A stretch of DNA of 64,000 bases from Hansfordia pulvinata (GCA_006538405.1 BJKQ01000005.1:1674001-1738000), one strand, 5' to 3'; counted from the stretch's first letter, positions 36,677-48,348 are shown. The notes: generated from the letters alone by a model not told the origin. A program made the numbers and translations.

Positions 36677-38710
36677 TCAGGCTGCGAGGTCTTTCCGCAC
36701 CCATCCGTTGGTGGTTTTTCTAGTCGGAGGGGAGGGGAGAAAGATCGACTCAAGAAACCCCGGTCTCTGTTTCCTCGATGCTGTAGTTGTTGATGTCCTG
36801 ACGCTGGCGGTGTCGCCTGTTTTCTTCCGACTGGAAGTGGCAGCGGAAGTGGTGGATTTCAAGTCTGATGGCCTCTTTTTGGCAGGGCCGTCTGGTCTCT
36901 TTTTGCTCGCCCTGCTGCTGGTGTCGCTGGGGGGCGCGGAAAAGCCCAAGCCTCGGTTGTTTGCTGCCATCTCGTCCGCCTGCTTCTGCGTCTCCAGCCT
37001 CTCCTGCGCCGCCTTGCTCAACTTCACCTTCGCCTTCTCGGCCTTATTAGCTCTGGCCTTCGCATCGGCCTCGAGCTGTTTCTGGTGCTCGATTTCCTTC
37101 TGGGCCGCCTCCTCTGCTCTTCTGTTATCTTCTGCTTCTCTCGCCGCCGCTGCCGCCGCCGCCGCTGCCGTCGCCGCCGCTGCCGTTGCTGCCGCCGCCG
37201 CGTCCTTATCCTTTTGCGCTTCCGCTTCTTCAGCTTCCACCTGCTTCATATGCGCCAGTTCCTTTTCCTCTGCTTCCTTGGCTCTTTGCCTTTCCTCCTC
37301 TTTCTGGGCTGCTTCCAACCTTTCTCGCTCCTTTTGTGCTTTTCGGGCTGCCTCCGCGGCATCTTCATCGGCCTTTTTCTCTTCTGCGGCTATCCTTTGC
37401 CTCTCCTTCTCCTCTTCTGCGGCTATCCTTTGCCTCTCCTTCTCCTCTTCCGCGGCTATCCTTTGCCTCTCCTTCTCCTTTGCGGCTAGCAGTTTCTTCT
37501 TTTTCTCGGCGGCCACCCTGGTCTTCTCCTGCTCTGCCTTCTCGTTCTCCTCTCTGAGCCTCTGCGCTTCCGCTTCCGCCGCCTTAGCGTCTTCCGCTTC
37601 CTTCTCTTTCTGCTTCTGCTTCTTTGCTGCCTTGGCGTCTGCCGCTTCCTTCTCTTTCTGCTTCTGCCTCTCCAAGGCCGCCTCTTTCTGCTGCTGCTCC
37701 TTCTCCTCCGCCATCTTGGCGGCCTTCTTGGCCTCGGCCCTCGCCCTCGTGCCCTGGTCCACGGCGGCCAGCAGCCACTCCACCTCGGCCCGCTTGGTGT
37801 TGTGCATCAGTTCCTCGAGCTGCGATGTCCCGGCGTCGCACTTGATCTTGCCCCTCGCCGCGATCTTGTCCTGCTTGGCGGGGAACTCATGGATGGAGTA
37901 TTTGGCCCATCCGGCCATGTCTTCTTTCCCGATTCTGTCAAAGTCGGGACGAAACCACCCCGACGACGCCGTCAGTAAACGGCTACCCCTTGAAAAAAGA
38001 GAGAGAGATATATAGAGAGAAAGAGAGAAGGAAGAAGGGGAGGGGGAGAGGGAAAAAAAAAAAAACCAGTAACAACTCACTTCATCAACTTCTTCACCTC
38101 CTGCACAGGCCGCAGGAAAAACCCGCAGTCGCCGTGGCTGGCCCCCTCGACCGCCGTCCACTCCTCCGTGCTCAGCTGGCCCGCCTTGAACTGCACCCAG
38201 CCCCTCTTGACCCTGGGGTTCAGCCGGGGCAGCTCGTCCTCGTCCTTTATCCTCGTCCGCAGCGTCTTCAGCAGGTCCTCGCAGTCCTTCCGCGGCGCCG
38301 GCGCGAGGATCGGGATCGGGACGACGCCGTCGGAGGCGCCCTGCTGCTGCTGCTGCTGCTCCCGACGACGCCCGCCGCCAGCGACCGCCACGAGTCCGTG
38401 TCCGGGATGCACATGTGCGACCGGTCGTCCCACTGCTCCGGCTTGAGGTCCTCCGGGCTGTCCTCCTGCCACGGCTCCACCCACTCGCCCGCCGGCCTGC
38501 CGCCGCCCGCGATCTTGTACGAGTCGTCGACTACCCCCCCGGCTTGGCTCGCCTCTCCAGACGCGACGACGACGGCGACGGTAGCCACGGCGACCGGTCG
38601 GAGGAGGGAGCGACGGTGCTCCCGGCGGCGGCGCCGGCGGCGGCAGCGGTGGTGGTGGTGCACAAGAGGACGGCCGCGGCCTGTGCGACGAGCGCCGGCG
38701 CGAGCCTCAT
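36677..38710 (-). CDS. Predicted secreted Cys-containing domain fused to a long Lys/Glu/Ala coiled coil; first exon frame-disrupted
   Basis: The ATG at 38710 opens a signal peptide (MRLAPALVAQAAAVLLCTTTT...). That frame stops at a G7 run (near 38532-38538), while coding-like sequence continues in a second frame (DDSYKIAGGGRPAGEWVEPW, DDRSHMCIPDTDSW) and then, after a GGGAGC(AGC)n stretch near 38350, in a third (RKDCEDLLKTLR, HGDCGFFLRPVQEVKKLMK). Each change equals one missing base. An intron at 38080-37989 (GTGAGT..TTCAAG) joins LMK to GSRLLTASSGWFRPDF. The first ~230 residues, with Cys pairs and KIKCDAGTS..VEWLL, resemble fungal small secreted proteins of the Ecp2-like kind (weak). About 300 residues of charged coiled coil with an Ala block, an 11-residue triple repeat and KKRPDGPAKKRPS (NLS-like) follow. 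It may be a damaged gene or hold sequencing errors in short repeats. Confidence 0.6.
37386..37484. repeat. 33-bp in-frame tandem repeat (3 units)
   Basis: Three units starting at 37386, 37419 and 37452 encode, on the minus strand, 11-residue blocks KERQRIAAEEE within the coiled coil. The units are nearly identical at the DNA level, pointing to recent expansion. Confidence 0.9.
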
Positions 38711-39806
38711 TGCATGGCCCCTCGCTCTGGGTCGTGGGCAAGAGGCCCCAAGAAGCCGCTGTATTCTTTGTCCTGGTTCCTTCTCTCTCTCTCCCTCTCC
38801 GGCCCTGTCCAGGTATTCTCTTCTCCTTCTTTGTCGTTTTCTTCCCTTCAAAATCTCCCGTAAGCGGGCTTTTGGTTGGTCGGTGCCCCCGTCGTCGATG
38901 CCTGGGAATTGAATTCCTCCCACGCCAGGCAAGAAAACAAAGAAGTAGTTAAGAAAGAAAAAGCCAGCTCGGGAGCTGACGAGGCGGAGACCCCGTGGGA
39001 TTGCGGGCGGCGAGGCCTCTCTATTTTACCAGAGAGCCGCTGTTCCTCCCCGCGGGTTGCTTGAGAGGACAGACAGGGGGTAACATTTGCGTGGCGTGGC
39101 TTGGCTGTGGCCCGCAATCGTCCCCCGTCCTCGCAACCCATCTCCATCACCCCCAGGCCCGTCGCGATGAGAAATGAGAATGGGGAGGCGGCGGCGGCGG
39201 CGGCGGTTGGTCGGGTGGTGGTGGCGACGAAACGTTCTTTTTCTTGTGGCGCGGCGCTTCTTTGCGAGACGCCGAAGTCAGATTGGTGAGCGCGGGCGAA
39301 AGAACAGAGCAAAGCAAAGCCGCCCGAAGGATCGCTTGCGCCACCGCCTCAGCTGTCCCGGCCCCTTCATCACTCAGACGCACAGACACCTACACGCACT
39401 CACACACACACTCTCTCTCTATCTCTGTCTCTCTCTTTTCAATTGTTTCTGGAAATGCTTGAGACTCGACACGCGTAGCCCATGACTAGACCCCTGGACT
39501 GCGCTGCCAGATGGAAACCAGGGGTAGCAGTAACTCGCCTGCCTCCTCAAGATCTTTTGTTATGGAATGTTGAGGGGGGGAGGGATGTACTCATGACTGC
39601 CTACTCTGCTTACATCATTATTATCCGAGTACCCTCGGTCTTATTTTCCGCCTCGAGGAAACCCCTCCACCCCACAAACACCACTGCCACGGCCCCGGCC
39701 ACCTGACCCCTCGGCGTGGTGTTCCTTTTTTTAAACTCGAATCTCCAGGTTCGGGGTCCTGGCTCGGCTCCAGCCCCACAAGCACTTACAGAGCCGCCTC
39801 GCTGGG

Positions 39807-39862
<56 letters not shown>
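39807..39862. repeat. CT tract joined to TG tract
   Basis: About 12 CT units run directly into about 16 TG units. Confidence 0.9.
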
Positions 39863-39866
<4 letters not shown>

Positions 39867-40515
39867 TGTCTCACTCTCTTTGGTGGGTTCTTATTTTCCG
39901 CCACCCAAGCGACCCGGAACAGGGTGCGCAAGGAGGCGAGGAGGCGAAAGGTTGCCCGCAAGGTAGCTAGCTACCTATTTAAAAGTGAAGAGGTTCCCGG
40001 AAGCCTTTCTCCCTTTGGCCTACGGGACCGGGCGGGCGCGGTCTAATTCTGGCAAGAAGGTTGGCGCGCCCAAGAAAGAAAAAAAAGATTACAAAGAAAA
40101 AGATGAGAATATATGAGATGAGAGCTCGGCGAGGGCAGTATTAGACGAGTGGATATGTACCCAAGAGAAGAAGACCTTGGCCATACAAACCTACACTGAA
40201 AAGCAGGGACAGACTTACACAATGATATATGAGAGAGAGAGAGAGACACACACACACACACACACACAAAGTAGAAGTGGGCTTTCTCTAACCCCCGCGC
40301 CCACATACATCTCGGGTGGAAGAGGGACTGACCAGCTTCATCTCCTCGTGGTGCCCATACCTGTTTGATAGGTAATGTAGACACACAAACTCCCTATGTA
40401 GGTTGGTGGACGAACGAGAACCCGGGGGGCTTTCCGCCATGTCTCGAGCCCTATTCATCCCGATTCCCATGCCCATAAATCATTTCCACAGCTGGTCCAT
40501 CCGGGTCACCGGCCA

Positions 40516-40540
40516 CCCCCCCCCCCCCCCCCCCCCCCCC
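40516..40540. repeat. Poly-C run (25)
   Basis: Twenty-five consecutive C in non-coding sequence. Confidence 0.9.
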
Positions 40541-42749
40541 ACAAAGAGTCCAGACCTGAAAGAGTAGGTACGGTTATGGGTATCCATCTACAAGTACCCG
40601 TATCTTGGTTCTGGAGCCCGGCGTGGCGGGGAAGGGGCCCCCCTGCCGCCATCCCCGTTCTCCATAGAGTCTAAAGAAAGTTACTACTAAAAGAGGGGGG
40701 CGCCGGGGTTCCGCACGCTTACTCAAACGAACCCTTATTACTCCAACGAGTAGGTACTCTTACTCTCACGAGTGCTCTTACTCTTTACTAGGCGCAGAGG
40801 CGTGGCGAGCAGAGCAAAGGGACAGCCAGCCGGGCGTGCAAGGGGACAGGGGACAGGGGCGGGGCAAGAAGAAGGCAGCCCTAAAGAAGCATATCGCGAC
40901 CCAGTTCTGAGGGGAGGCGCACCGGTCGGTGGCTTAGTAGGGGGGCAGGGTAGGTGGTTCCAAGTGTGGCTTTGGGGGGATGCACCGCCGACTGGGTGGC
41001 GCGTGAATCCACCGTGCCTCACCTCTCTACTCGTACGGGTTTACCTTACATACTACATCCATAAGGTACGAGTATGCATGTGCATCTCTACGTACGTGCA
41101 AGACGCAAGTGATATCCATGCGAGATTGCGACCGACGAGAGGCTGGCTTGTCCCGGCGTGAGCCCGAGAGTCCGAACAAAGCCCACCCGCTCATTCATTA
41201 CTTGATCCATCCGACGCAAAGGTCGCATCCCGCGAACGTTCCTCGCCACAGCCCGTGGCCTCCCGAGGCGAGAGTGGCGCGGCGGGCTCCCTTTCGCGCG
41301 CCGCGCAACGAGTACCGGGTTCCCGAGATGGAGAGTTAGTGAGTGACGAAGCGTCGGCTCCGAGATGGACGTTGCGCGGCGGCGGCAGCGTCGGGCCAAC
41401 AGGTGTGTCACGAGGATTTCCGCCTCCCACCTCGCCGGCTCCCAACGTGGGGAGGTACTCAGGACGGGAACCTGCGAGTACTGTAGACAGGCGAACCCCC
41501 AGGCCCCCTTACTCTGCCCATGTACCTATGAAAGGTGCCTACTTGCTTGGTCCCCTTCGGAGTCTGTGGCCCCGACGCCTCGCTGCCAGATTACATAGCC
41601 GAGTGCAAAGCCTCTCCGAGAGCTTGGAGGGGAAGGGTGCGAGGAAACGGCCTGCTGGTGCTCGAGAGGCGGCCGGGTAGTTACACACCCTGATTACCTA
41701 AATAACAATGCTTCGGCGAGCACAACGCGGCGGAACCATAATCAGTCCCGTCGCGGCAATGGGAACGGGCGTGGTGGCGAAGGCTTGGTGCGCTACGGCA
41801 ACTGACAAATCAGCTGGTACCAAGGCGTGGTTCTCTGCCTACCTTTACTTACCTATTTACGTGATCGAAGGGGCCAAGTTAAAGTAGACTTGTCATCAAG
41901 TCAGGTGCTAAGCCACATTTTAGTTCTTCTTGTTCTTCTTTTTCTGCCTTCTTCCAAATCTTCTCCTTCAGTTGCCGCCTTGCCGTACCTCTTTGGGAAC
42001 ACTTTCTCTTTCCGCTCGGTCGCCGATGGAAACACCAAGACTGTTCCTCGCCACGCCGTCACAATGCGAGACGCCTAGTGCCGGAGGCGTGCGCTTGAAC
42101 AAAGTCCAGAAGAGTCCCCCGAAATAGAGCTCGCTGACTTTGCCGCGGCCGGCGCCACGCGAGTAGACGGCGGCGTGGCGAGCCGGCTGTGCGGTTTTGG
42201 ACAATCCCGCGTGAGCCTATCAAGGCTTGGAACACATTCAGTGTACGATAGGCTTGAATCAATTCTTTGTCATTCATCTCAGTCAGGCCGCCGGCCTCAT
42301 GTGTACTAAAAAGTGCCTACCGCCATGGCATCATGCAGCTCGCGACACTTCTCTCGTTGCCGGGACATTGAAAGCCACCAACGGCGCCCGCTAACTTAGT
42401 CTCACGACGCCTCCCCGCCTTTCGAAAGCGTGATCTGATCTGACGTATACATGATATTAATAGTTTCCAAACCATGACCGTCCCAGAGGCAAACTAACTT
42501 CCTCGCCTTTCCACCCTTCCGCACGAGGGCGCCGTCCCCGAAACTGGCAGAAATAACAAAATCAGTCGCTCCCATATCTTTCTTCATTCTCATCTCTTCC
42601 GTTGGCGCCGCCGGACATTGCCACTACCACTGCCACTGACACTGCCACCTGAGCCTGGACCATGTTGGCCTAGGTGAAAGACAAATGAGTTCGGGCAAAG
42701 AAAGGGCAAACAGCCACAGTCCAAGGCCCTCGGACTGGTAACAACAACC

Positions 42750-43580
42750 CTAGACGACCGCGGCCCCGTTGGCCATGATGGTCTGCCCCGAGATCCAGCG
42801 CGACTCGGGCCCGGCGAGCCAGGCCACGACGTCGGCGACCTCCTCGGGCCGCCCCAGGCGGCCGAACGGGCTGCTGGCCGCGATCGCGGCCACGAGCTGC
42901 TCGCTCTTGCCCTCGAGGAACAGCGCCGTCGCCGTCGGGCCGGGGGCAACAGCGTTGAACGTGATGCCCCTCTTCGCGAAGCTCGGGTCCTTGGCCAGCA
43001 GGCGGGTGGTCTGCTCGATGGCCCCTTTCGTCCCGTTGTATAGTAGGTAGCCGGGCAGGATGGCGCTGTTGGCCGTTAGCGACGTCGAGACGAGGACCAC
43101 GCGGGCCCCGTCCGCCAGGTGCGGCAGCGCCTTCTGGATCAGGAACAGGGGGCCCTTGACGTTGAGCGCGTACGTCCGGTCGAAGGCCGCCTCGTCCAGG
43201 GACTCGAGCGTCGTCATCGGCAGCACCCCCGCGCAAGGGACCAGCACGTCGATCGAGCCCCCGAACCGCGCCGCCGCCGCCGCCACCAGCCGCTCGTTCT
43301 CGGCCACCGACGACGCGTCCGCCTGCACCGCCAGCACCCGGTCCCGGCCGCCCGCCTCCTGCTCACCAACCCCCTCCGCGTTCGAGGCGGAAGAAGAAGA
43401 AGCTGCGGCAGCTGCCGCCGCGGTGGCCGCAATCTCGGCGACGGCCTCCTCCGCCGCCGCCTGGTCGCTGCCGTAGCCGATGACCACCTTGGCCCCCGCC
43501 GCCGCCGCCCGCACCGCGATCGCCCGCCCGATGCCCTTGTTGCCGCCGGTGATGAGCACGACCTTGTTCTGGAGCGACAT
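42750..43580 (-). CDS. Short-chain dehydrogenase/reductase (SDR)
   Basis: A single exon of 277 residues. I chose the ATG at 43580 (MSLQNKVVLITGG) because it places the first strand at the N-terminus; a 23-residue extension is open but unlikely. The classical SDR order is present: cofactor motif TGGNKGIG (11-18), PCAGV in place of NNAG, the catalytic Asn in ALNVKG (140), Ser in VSTS (about 165), and Tyr181/Lys185 in YNGTK. The end ISGQTIMANGAAVV matches the C-terminal strand of FabG/glucose dehydrogenase-like members. An Ala/Ser-rich insertion (about 51-72) follows the second helix. NAD(P)-dependent oxidoreduction of a carbonyl or alcohol is expected; the substrate cannot be inferred. A long GT repeat lies 90 bp upstream. 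Confidence 0.93.
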   Translation of the reverse strand: MSLQNKVVLITGGNKGIGRAIAVRAAAAGAKVVIGYGSDQAAAEEAVAEIAATAAAAAAASSSSASNAEGVGEQEAGGRDRVLAVQADASSVAENERLVAAAAARFGGSIDVLVPCAGVLPMTTLESLDEAAFDRTYALNVKGPLFLIQKALPHLADGARVVLVSTSLTANSAILPGYLLYNGTKGAIEQTTRLLAKDPSFAKRGITFNAVAPGPTATALFLEGKSEQLVAAIAASSPFGRLGRPEEVADVVAWLAGPESRWISGQTIMANGAAVV

Positions 43581-43668
43581 GTTTGCTGCTGGTGGGTTTG
43601 CTTTCTTTGCGATTGTGTGTGTGGTTATGTGATGTGGGAAGGCCGACACAAGAAGAAGAGTCTTCTCG

Positions 43669-43670
<2 letters not shown>

Positions 43671-43717
<47 letters not shown>
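43671..43717. repeat. GT dinucleotide repeat (about 23 units) upstream of the SDR gene
   Basis: A near-perfect GT tract about 90 bp upstream of the SDR start; it reads CA on the coding strand of that gene and may lie in its 5' leader. Confidence 0.95.
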
Positions 43718-43721
<4 letters not shown>

Positions 43722-44760
43722 AGGTTGTGATGTTGGTTGTTGGTGTGATGTTTGCTGCTGGTGTGATGCGGATATCTGTTGCTTGAGTTGCTCGAACGAA
43801 TGCCCTCAACTCAAGCCGACGGAGCCGTGATACTTATATCTCGTCATCTCTCGCAGAGAAGAAGAAGAAGAAGACAGCTGCATTCCCGCTGGCTCGCCCG
43901 CCGCCATTGTGTTGTGGTGGGCGGAGTTACAGAGGTTTCGCGACTCCTGACGGACCCCGTTTGGCATCTCCTGCTGTGGTGTCTGCCCATGGCCTCACTC
44001 TGTCAGCCGCGTTCTCGGAGCTAGGTCAGCCAGCGTGCGCCGATGTGCGTCACTGACAAATCCGCGCCCCAGCGTGTGTGTGTTCGTGTGTGTGTGTGTG
44101 TGTCCGGGCGGGCGTTGGGAGCTGTTCTGCCTCTGACGTCCGGGCGCCACATATGACGCTTCCTCGGGTTTACAGATAGAAAGCTGCGGCGCACGGGGAG
44201 GGCCAGCCGCCACGCCCGCGCCCCACGCGCACTCTGCCCTGGAACGAGATGGGGATGGAGCCAGGGTCCAGCTCCGCGTGGCATCATTCGGGATCGGGGC
44301 CCCAATGCTCTGGGATCCATCCAAGATCAGCTACTCGTGCTGGTAGATCCTCGGGCGCAAGTTGTAAAGACAGCGGGTCTGGGACCTCTCTACATGCACT
44401 CGTATCTCCTCCTCGGATTTGCGACTGGCCGGATGCCCCTGCAAAGCCGAAAACAAGTGGGCCACGGCCGGCGGCTCTGGAGCGCGCACACAGTTCGGCT
44501 TTATGCCCATAAGGCTAGTGCAAACCCGAACATTGCGCACACACACACACGCAGGGAGAGGGATCTGTGGGGTGAAGCCCGCGACTCCGAGATGGTCCAT
44601 TGTTAAGAGCGAACTCCGGTACACCGTGGAGCTACCGCAGAACGTGGCCCCGAGAGGCGCGGCGACCACGCCGGCGGATGAGGCTCTTCGGCAGACGTGT
44701 GTGTTGCGTCTCGAACCTCCCCACGCCGCGCAGAGACTGTGAAGTGGCAGTGTCAGTAGT

Positions 44761-44863
<103 letters not shown>

Positions 44864-45218
44864 CATACCTCCTGGCAAGCAGCCGAAGCCAGCCGCACAC
44901 GATCCAGCAGGCCGGCACAGAGAAAAACCGGCGCGCGGAGCCTCGTGCCGCAACTGACCTCGCGCGAGAGCGATGGCCCTGTGTATACTCACCGGCATGC
45001 GGGGCGGGCCCCTTGCGAGACTTGCATCGAAGAGCCATGGGAGCCGTCTACCACCTTGCTAGCATCTCGACACGACGAGCCCCGAGTCTACCCAAGCCCT
45101 AGCATCCAAGGAGGGAAACAGTCACTCCGAGGCGTCGGCTGTCAATGGCATCAGTCTCAAACACGTACGCCCGAGGGAGGTCATGTCCGCTCGCCGCCAT
45201 CTCTGTAGAGTGTAAGGG

Positions 45219-45226
45219 GATAAATA
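45219..45226 (+). promoter_or_regulatory. TATA-like box of the alcohol dehydrogenase gene
   Basis: GATAAATA lies about 110 bp upstream of the ATG at 45335. Confidence 0.4.
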
Positions 45227-45334
45227 GTTGCTCTTCGCCGTCTGTCCAGAGGAGAAATACCATCGCGAAAATAGACCTCATCCAGCCGCCGAAACGACAA
45301 GAGCACGCCTACCAATACGCACTCCCAATAAACC

Positions 45335-46614
45335 ATGTCTCTGCCCAAGACTTACAAGGCCGCCTTCATGGAAAAGGCCGGCGAGCCCCTTGTCTTCCGG
45401 GACGTCGAGCTCAAGCTGCCCGAGCGCGGCCAGGTGCTCGTCAAGGTGATTGCTTGCGGCGTCTGCCACACCGACGTCGACGAGAAGAACGGCTTGTACG
45501 GCGACCTGTTCCCCCGCGTGCCCGGCCACGAGCTCGTTGGGGACGTCGTCGCTGTCGGGGAGAGTGTAAGCAAGGTCACCGAGGGCGACCGCGTCGGAGG
45601 CCCGTGGCACGGTGGTGAGTCCCGAGCTGAGCCGCTTCTCCTTTTTGTCGCTTTTTGTCGCTTCTCATTGTGCCGAAGCGGAAATGCCCGGCAGGTCGGC
45701 ATACTCCCGCCGCGCATTCTATAGTCTGGGGTCAACCCTAGACTCTGGACCGCCAGTCTGGAGCACTTGGAAAACCATCTAGTTCCAGTCGTGGCAGCCA
45801 AGCCAACAAGCCCACCCCCTTCCCAACCCCTGCCCACCCACCTGTCACTGTCACTGACCCGTTTCCCCCCTCAGGCCACGACGGCTCGTGCCGGCAGTGC
45901 AACCGCGCGCAGTTCCAGATGTGCGACAACGCGCAGATCAACGGCATCACGCGCGACGGCGGCTACGCCGAGTACGTCCTGCTGCGCGAGGAGGCCGTGG
46001 TCCGCGTGCCCCGCGACGCCGACCCGGCCGCGGTGGCGCCCCTGCTGTGCGCGGGCGTGGCCACCTTCAACGCGATGCGCAAGCAGCGCGTCGAGCAGGG
46101 GAGCCTGGTGGCGGTCCAGGGGCTGGGCGGGCTGGGCCACCTGGCGGTGCAGTTCGCGCGGGCGATGGGGTACCGGACGGTGGCCGTCAGCAGCGGCGCG
46201 GCGAAGCGGGACTTTGCGCTGGGCGCGCTGGGCGCGCACGAGCACGTCGACGCCGCCCGCGACGACCCCGTGGCCGAGCTGAAGCGCATGGGCGGCGCGG
46301 CCATGATCCTGGCCACGGCGCCCAGCCCCGCCGCCATCGGCCCGCTGGTCGGCGGCCTGCAGCCCGGGGGCCGCCTGGTCGTCCTGGCGCCCGTGGGGCC
46401 CGTCGCCTTCGACACGCTGGCCCTGGTCACGCTGGGCGCGTCCGTGTCCGGGTGGCCCTCCGGCCACGCCCTCGACTCCGAGGAGGCCATCGCCTTCGCC
46501 ACGTCGCACGGCGTCAGGTGCATGTCCGAGACGTTTGCCTTTGCCGACGCCGACAGGGCCATGGAGCACTGCGTCTCGGGCAGGGTCCGCTTCCGCGCCG
46601 TCTTGACCATGTGA
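45335..46614 (+). CDS. Zinc-dependent alcohol dehydrogenase (MDR superfamily)
   Basis: Exons are 45335-45614 and 45875-46614 with a 260-nt intron (GTGAGT..CCTCAG), giving 339 residues. The GroES-like domain shows the catalytic zinc site Cys44 in CGVCHTD and His65-Glu66 in VPGHE. The structural zinc lobe HGGHDGSCRQCNRAQFQMC keeps three of the usual four Cys (99, 102, 110), with Asp96 where the first Cys normally is. The nucleotide fold carries GLGGLG, and the later part includes LVVLAPVGPVAF. The family oxidises alcohols or reduces aldehydes with NAD(P)H. The Asp-for-Cys change occurs, as far as I recall, in related fungal enzymes and need not abolish zinc binding. Confidence 0.93.
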
Positions 46615-47026
46615 GGGGACGTGTCGGTAGCATCTGGGTTTTCTTTGAGTGTCGCGGGAAAGGCGTTCGGTTGGTGGGCTTCGGGTGAGGTTTCAATGGG
46701 CGTCGGCGTATTCAAGGGGGAATTCAAAGGAGGTGGCGACGATGGCAACTCCTTTTGATCGACAACGTGTATTTTTCCAACGGAAGATTCGCAGGGGGCT
46801 TTCTCAAGTCTAGGATGATGATTGTTCCCTATCTGATGATAATTCGAGATATCTGGAGCGGTGCCCAAAGTTGTGCGCCACGGGTGTGCGTCAAAATGGG
46901 AGTATCCAGCAAGGTTGCCCTCCGAACAACCGACGGGGAAGTCGCGATTGGGTAGAGTCCCGTATTTTAAACAAGGAACTTGAGCAGACAATGGACTTCT
47001 TCTTCAAGGATATTCGCTCTTGTTCT
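46615..47026. other. 3' region of the alcohol dehydrogenase gene
   Basis: Expected 3' UTR; no gene or repeat was recognised. Confidence 0.5.
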
Positions 47027-47215
47027 TCAGCTCTCGATAGCGTCTTTGGCGATGTTGAAGTCTTCCTCTGGTCTGTCGGTGCTCCGCTTCAGATTTCAAA
47101 GATCCGTTCCATATTCTCGTCCCGAGATTCGCTCCCCTGGGCTACCGGATACCTCGTTATCCTTTTTGAGGTACTCGGTGAATGGTCGCGCCTTCCACTC
47201 GGCCATTCTCACCAT
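47027..47215 (-). CDS. Possible 40-residue microprotein with one intron
   Basis: From the ATG at 47215 the frame reads MVRMAEWKARPFTEYLKKDN and on to an in-frame TGA at 47098-47096. It then continues in the same frame as coding-like sequence (RSTDRPEEDFNIAKDAIES) to a TGA at 47029-47027. A 66-nt intron at 47152-47087 (GTATCC..CTGAAG) would remove the first TGA and keep phase 0, giving exons 47215-47153 and 47086-47027. The composition is charged and soluble, unlike random GC-rich frames nearby. The alternative is a 39-residue unspliced ORF ending at the first TGA. No family was recognised, and the 3' splice site lacks a good pyrimidine tract. Confidence 0.3.
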
Positions 47216-48348
47216 CGTAATAGGAAAGGTGGAAGATACATATCATGGATGAGGTGAGAACGTAGATAAGGTACCTACAGGTATGTGTGCAATTTCATCG
47301 TAGGTACCTGTTATGGTACATACGCGTATGAACCTTGGATACTTCCAATAGGTCGTCCACGGCAGACTGAAAGCTGTGGAAGGCACGACCCTTCAAACAA
47401 AGGGTGGGCGGGTTTCAGCGCAGTCAGCGCCGACGTGGTCGACCGAGAAACGTCCCATGCCACATCTAATCACTCCTTCTTGAATCATTGCTAGGCAATT
47501 TACCAACACAGCTGTCGCTTTCAAATTACACCATTCAGACATTCGATCCCATCTGCTAGTACATGGCAGAATGACATGGTGCTTGACTTGGGTACGTTGC
47601 GAGGCGAGCCTCGGCCACACACCCTTCGCGCACCGTCCGGGGACTATCGAAAGCTGATTTGTGTCCGTCTGCGCAACCCAACCCATGCATCTAGGGAACC
47701 TCAATGCGTCTTGCGGATGAACGTGGCTATGCGTCTCTTCATGCTCGCGAGCGATCTGCCCCGACGCCCCAACGTGAATACATAAGCGCCGGCCCACGCG
47801 CGCGCCTATCCCTGCTGCTCGCCCACCCCTGCCCCTCTGATACGTCATACCAGCCAGCCCTGACCAAGCAAAATCAGGGTAGTCGGGCAAGCTGGCGATT
47901 CGTGAACCACCATGGATGGCGCGCTTTCAATGCCTCTCTGCACCGATAGGCAGGAAGGATGGAGGAAACCTGCTTTGCCCGCCTTGTCTTCCCCCTTTCC
48001 CCTGACAGCGCCCAGAAGCTAAGGGAAAATGCTGACTTGTGTCCATCAGCAGGCGACGACTGACTGACGAACCCTTCGCGCGACCTGTCATTCATCCCGC
48101 ATCAAAAAGGGCTTCTAAAAGGTGGCAATGTAATATGCGGCTGTGGTGACTGCCTGGTCACGCTGCTTCTGTTTATGCTTCTGCCGGGCACGCCTGCCAC
48201 GCAACTCTGCCCTCCGAACGGCAGAACAAAAGAGCGCGCCTGCAGAGACAAAACCGAAGGCGACATCGACAGGACCCAGACAATCAACAACCCGACTCAT
48301 CCATATACACGCAGACAGGCAAGAAGGAATAGATAGGCCACCATAATC
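47216..48348. other. Spacer upstream of the CAP protein gene
   Basis: No gene was recognised. It includes the promoter and 5' leader of the CAP protein gene. The open frames on both strands look random. Confidence 0.5.

Larger units (their letters stand above)
38711..42749. other. 4-kb spacer with simple repeats
   Basis: The left part is the promoter side of the coiled-coil fusion gene. No other gene is supportable. CT, TG, GA and CA tracts and a C25 run are present (near 39807-39862, 40225-40270 and 40516). Several AGGTACGAGTA-like words lie near 41030-41080. The last few hundred bases should be the 3' UTR of the SDR gene. Confidence 0.5.

Noticed and set aside
36513..38015. 500-codon plus-strand open frame rich in Ser, Ala, Phe and Cys
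   Set aside because: It is the antisense of the coiled-coil gene; Lys/Glu/Ala codons read backwards give Phe/Leu/Ser/Cys, and there is no independent gene signature.
45871..46991. Long antisense frames over the alcohol dehydrogenase gene
   Set aside because: They mirror the GC3-rich dehydrogenase codons and lack motifs.
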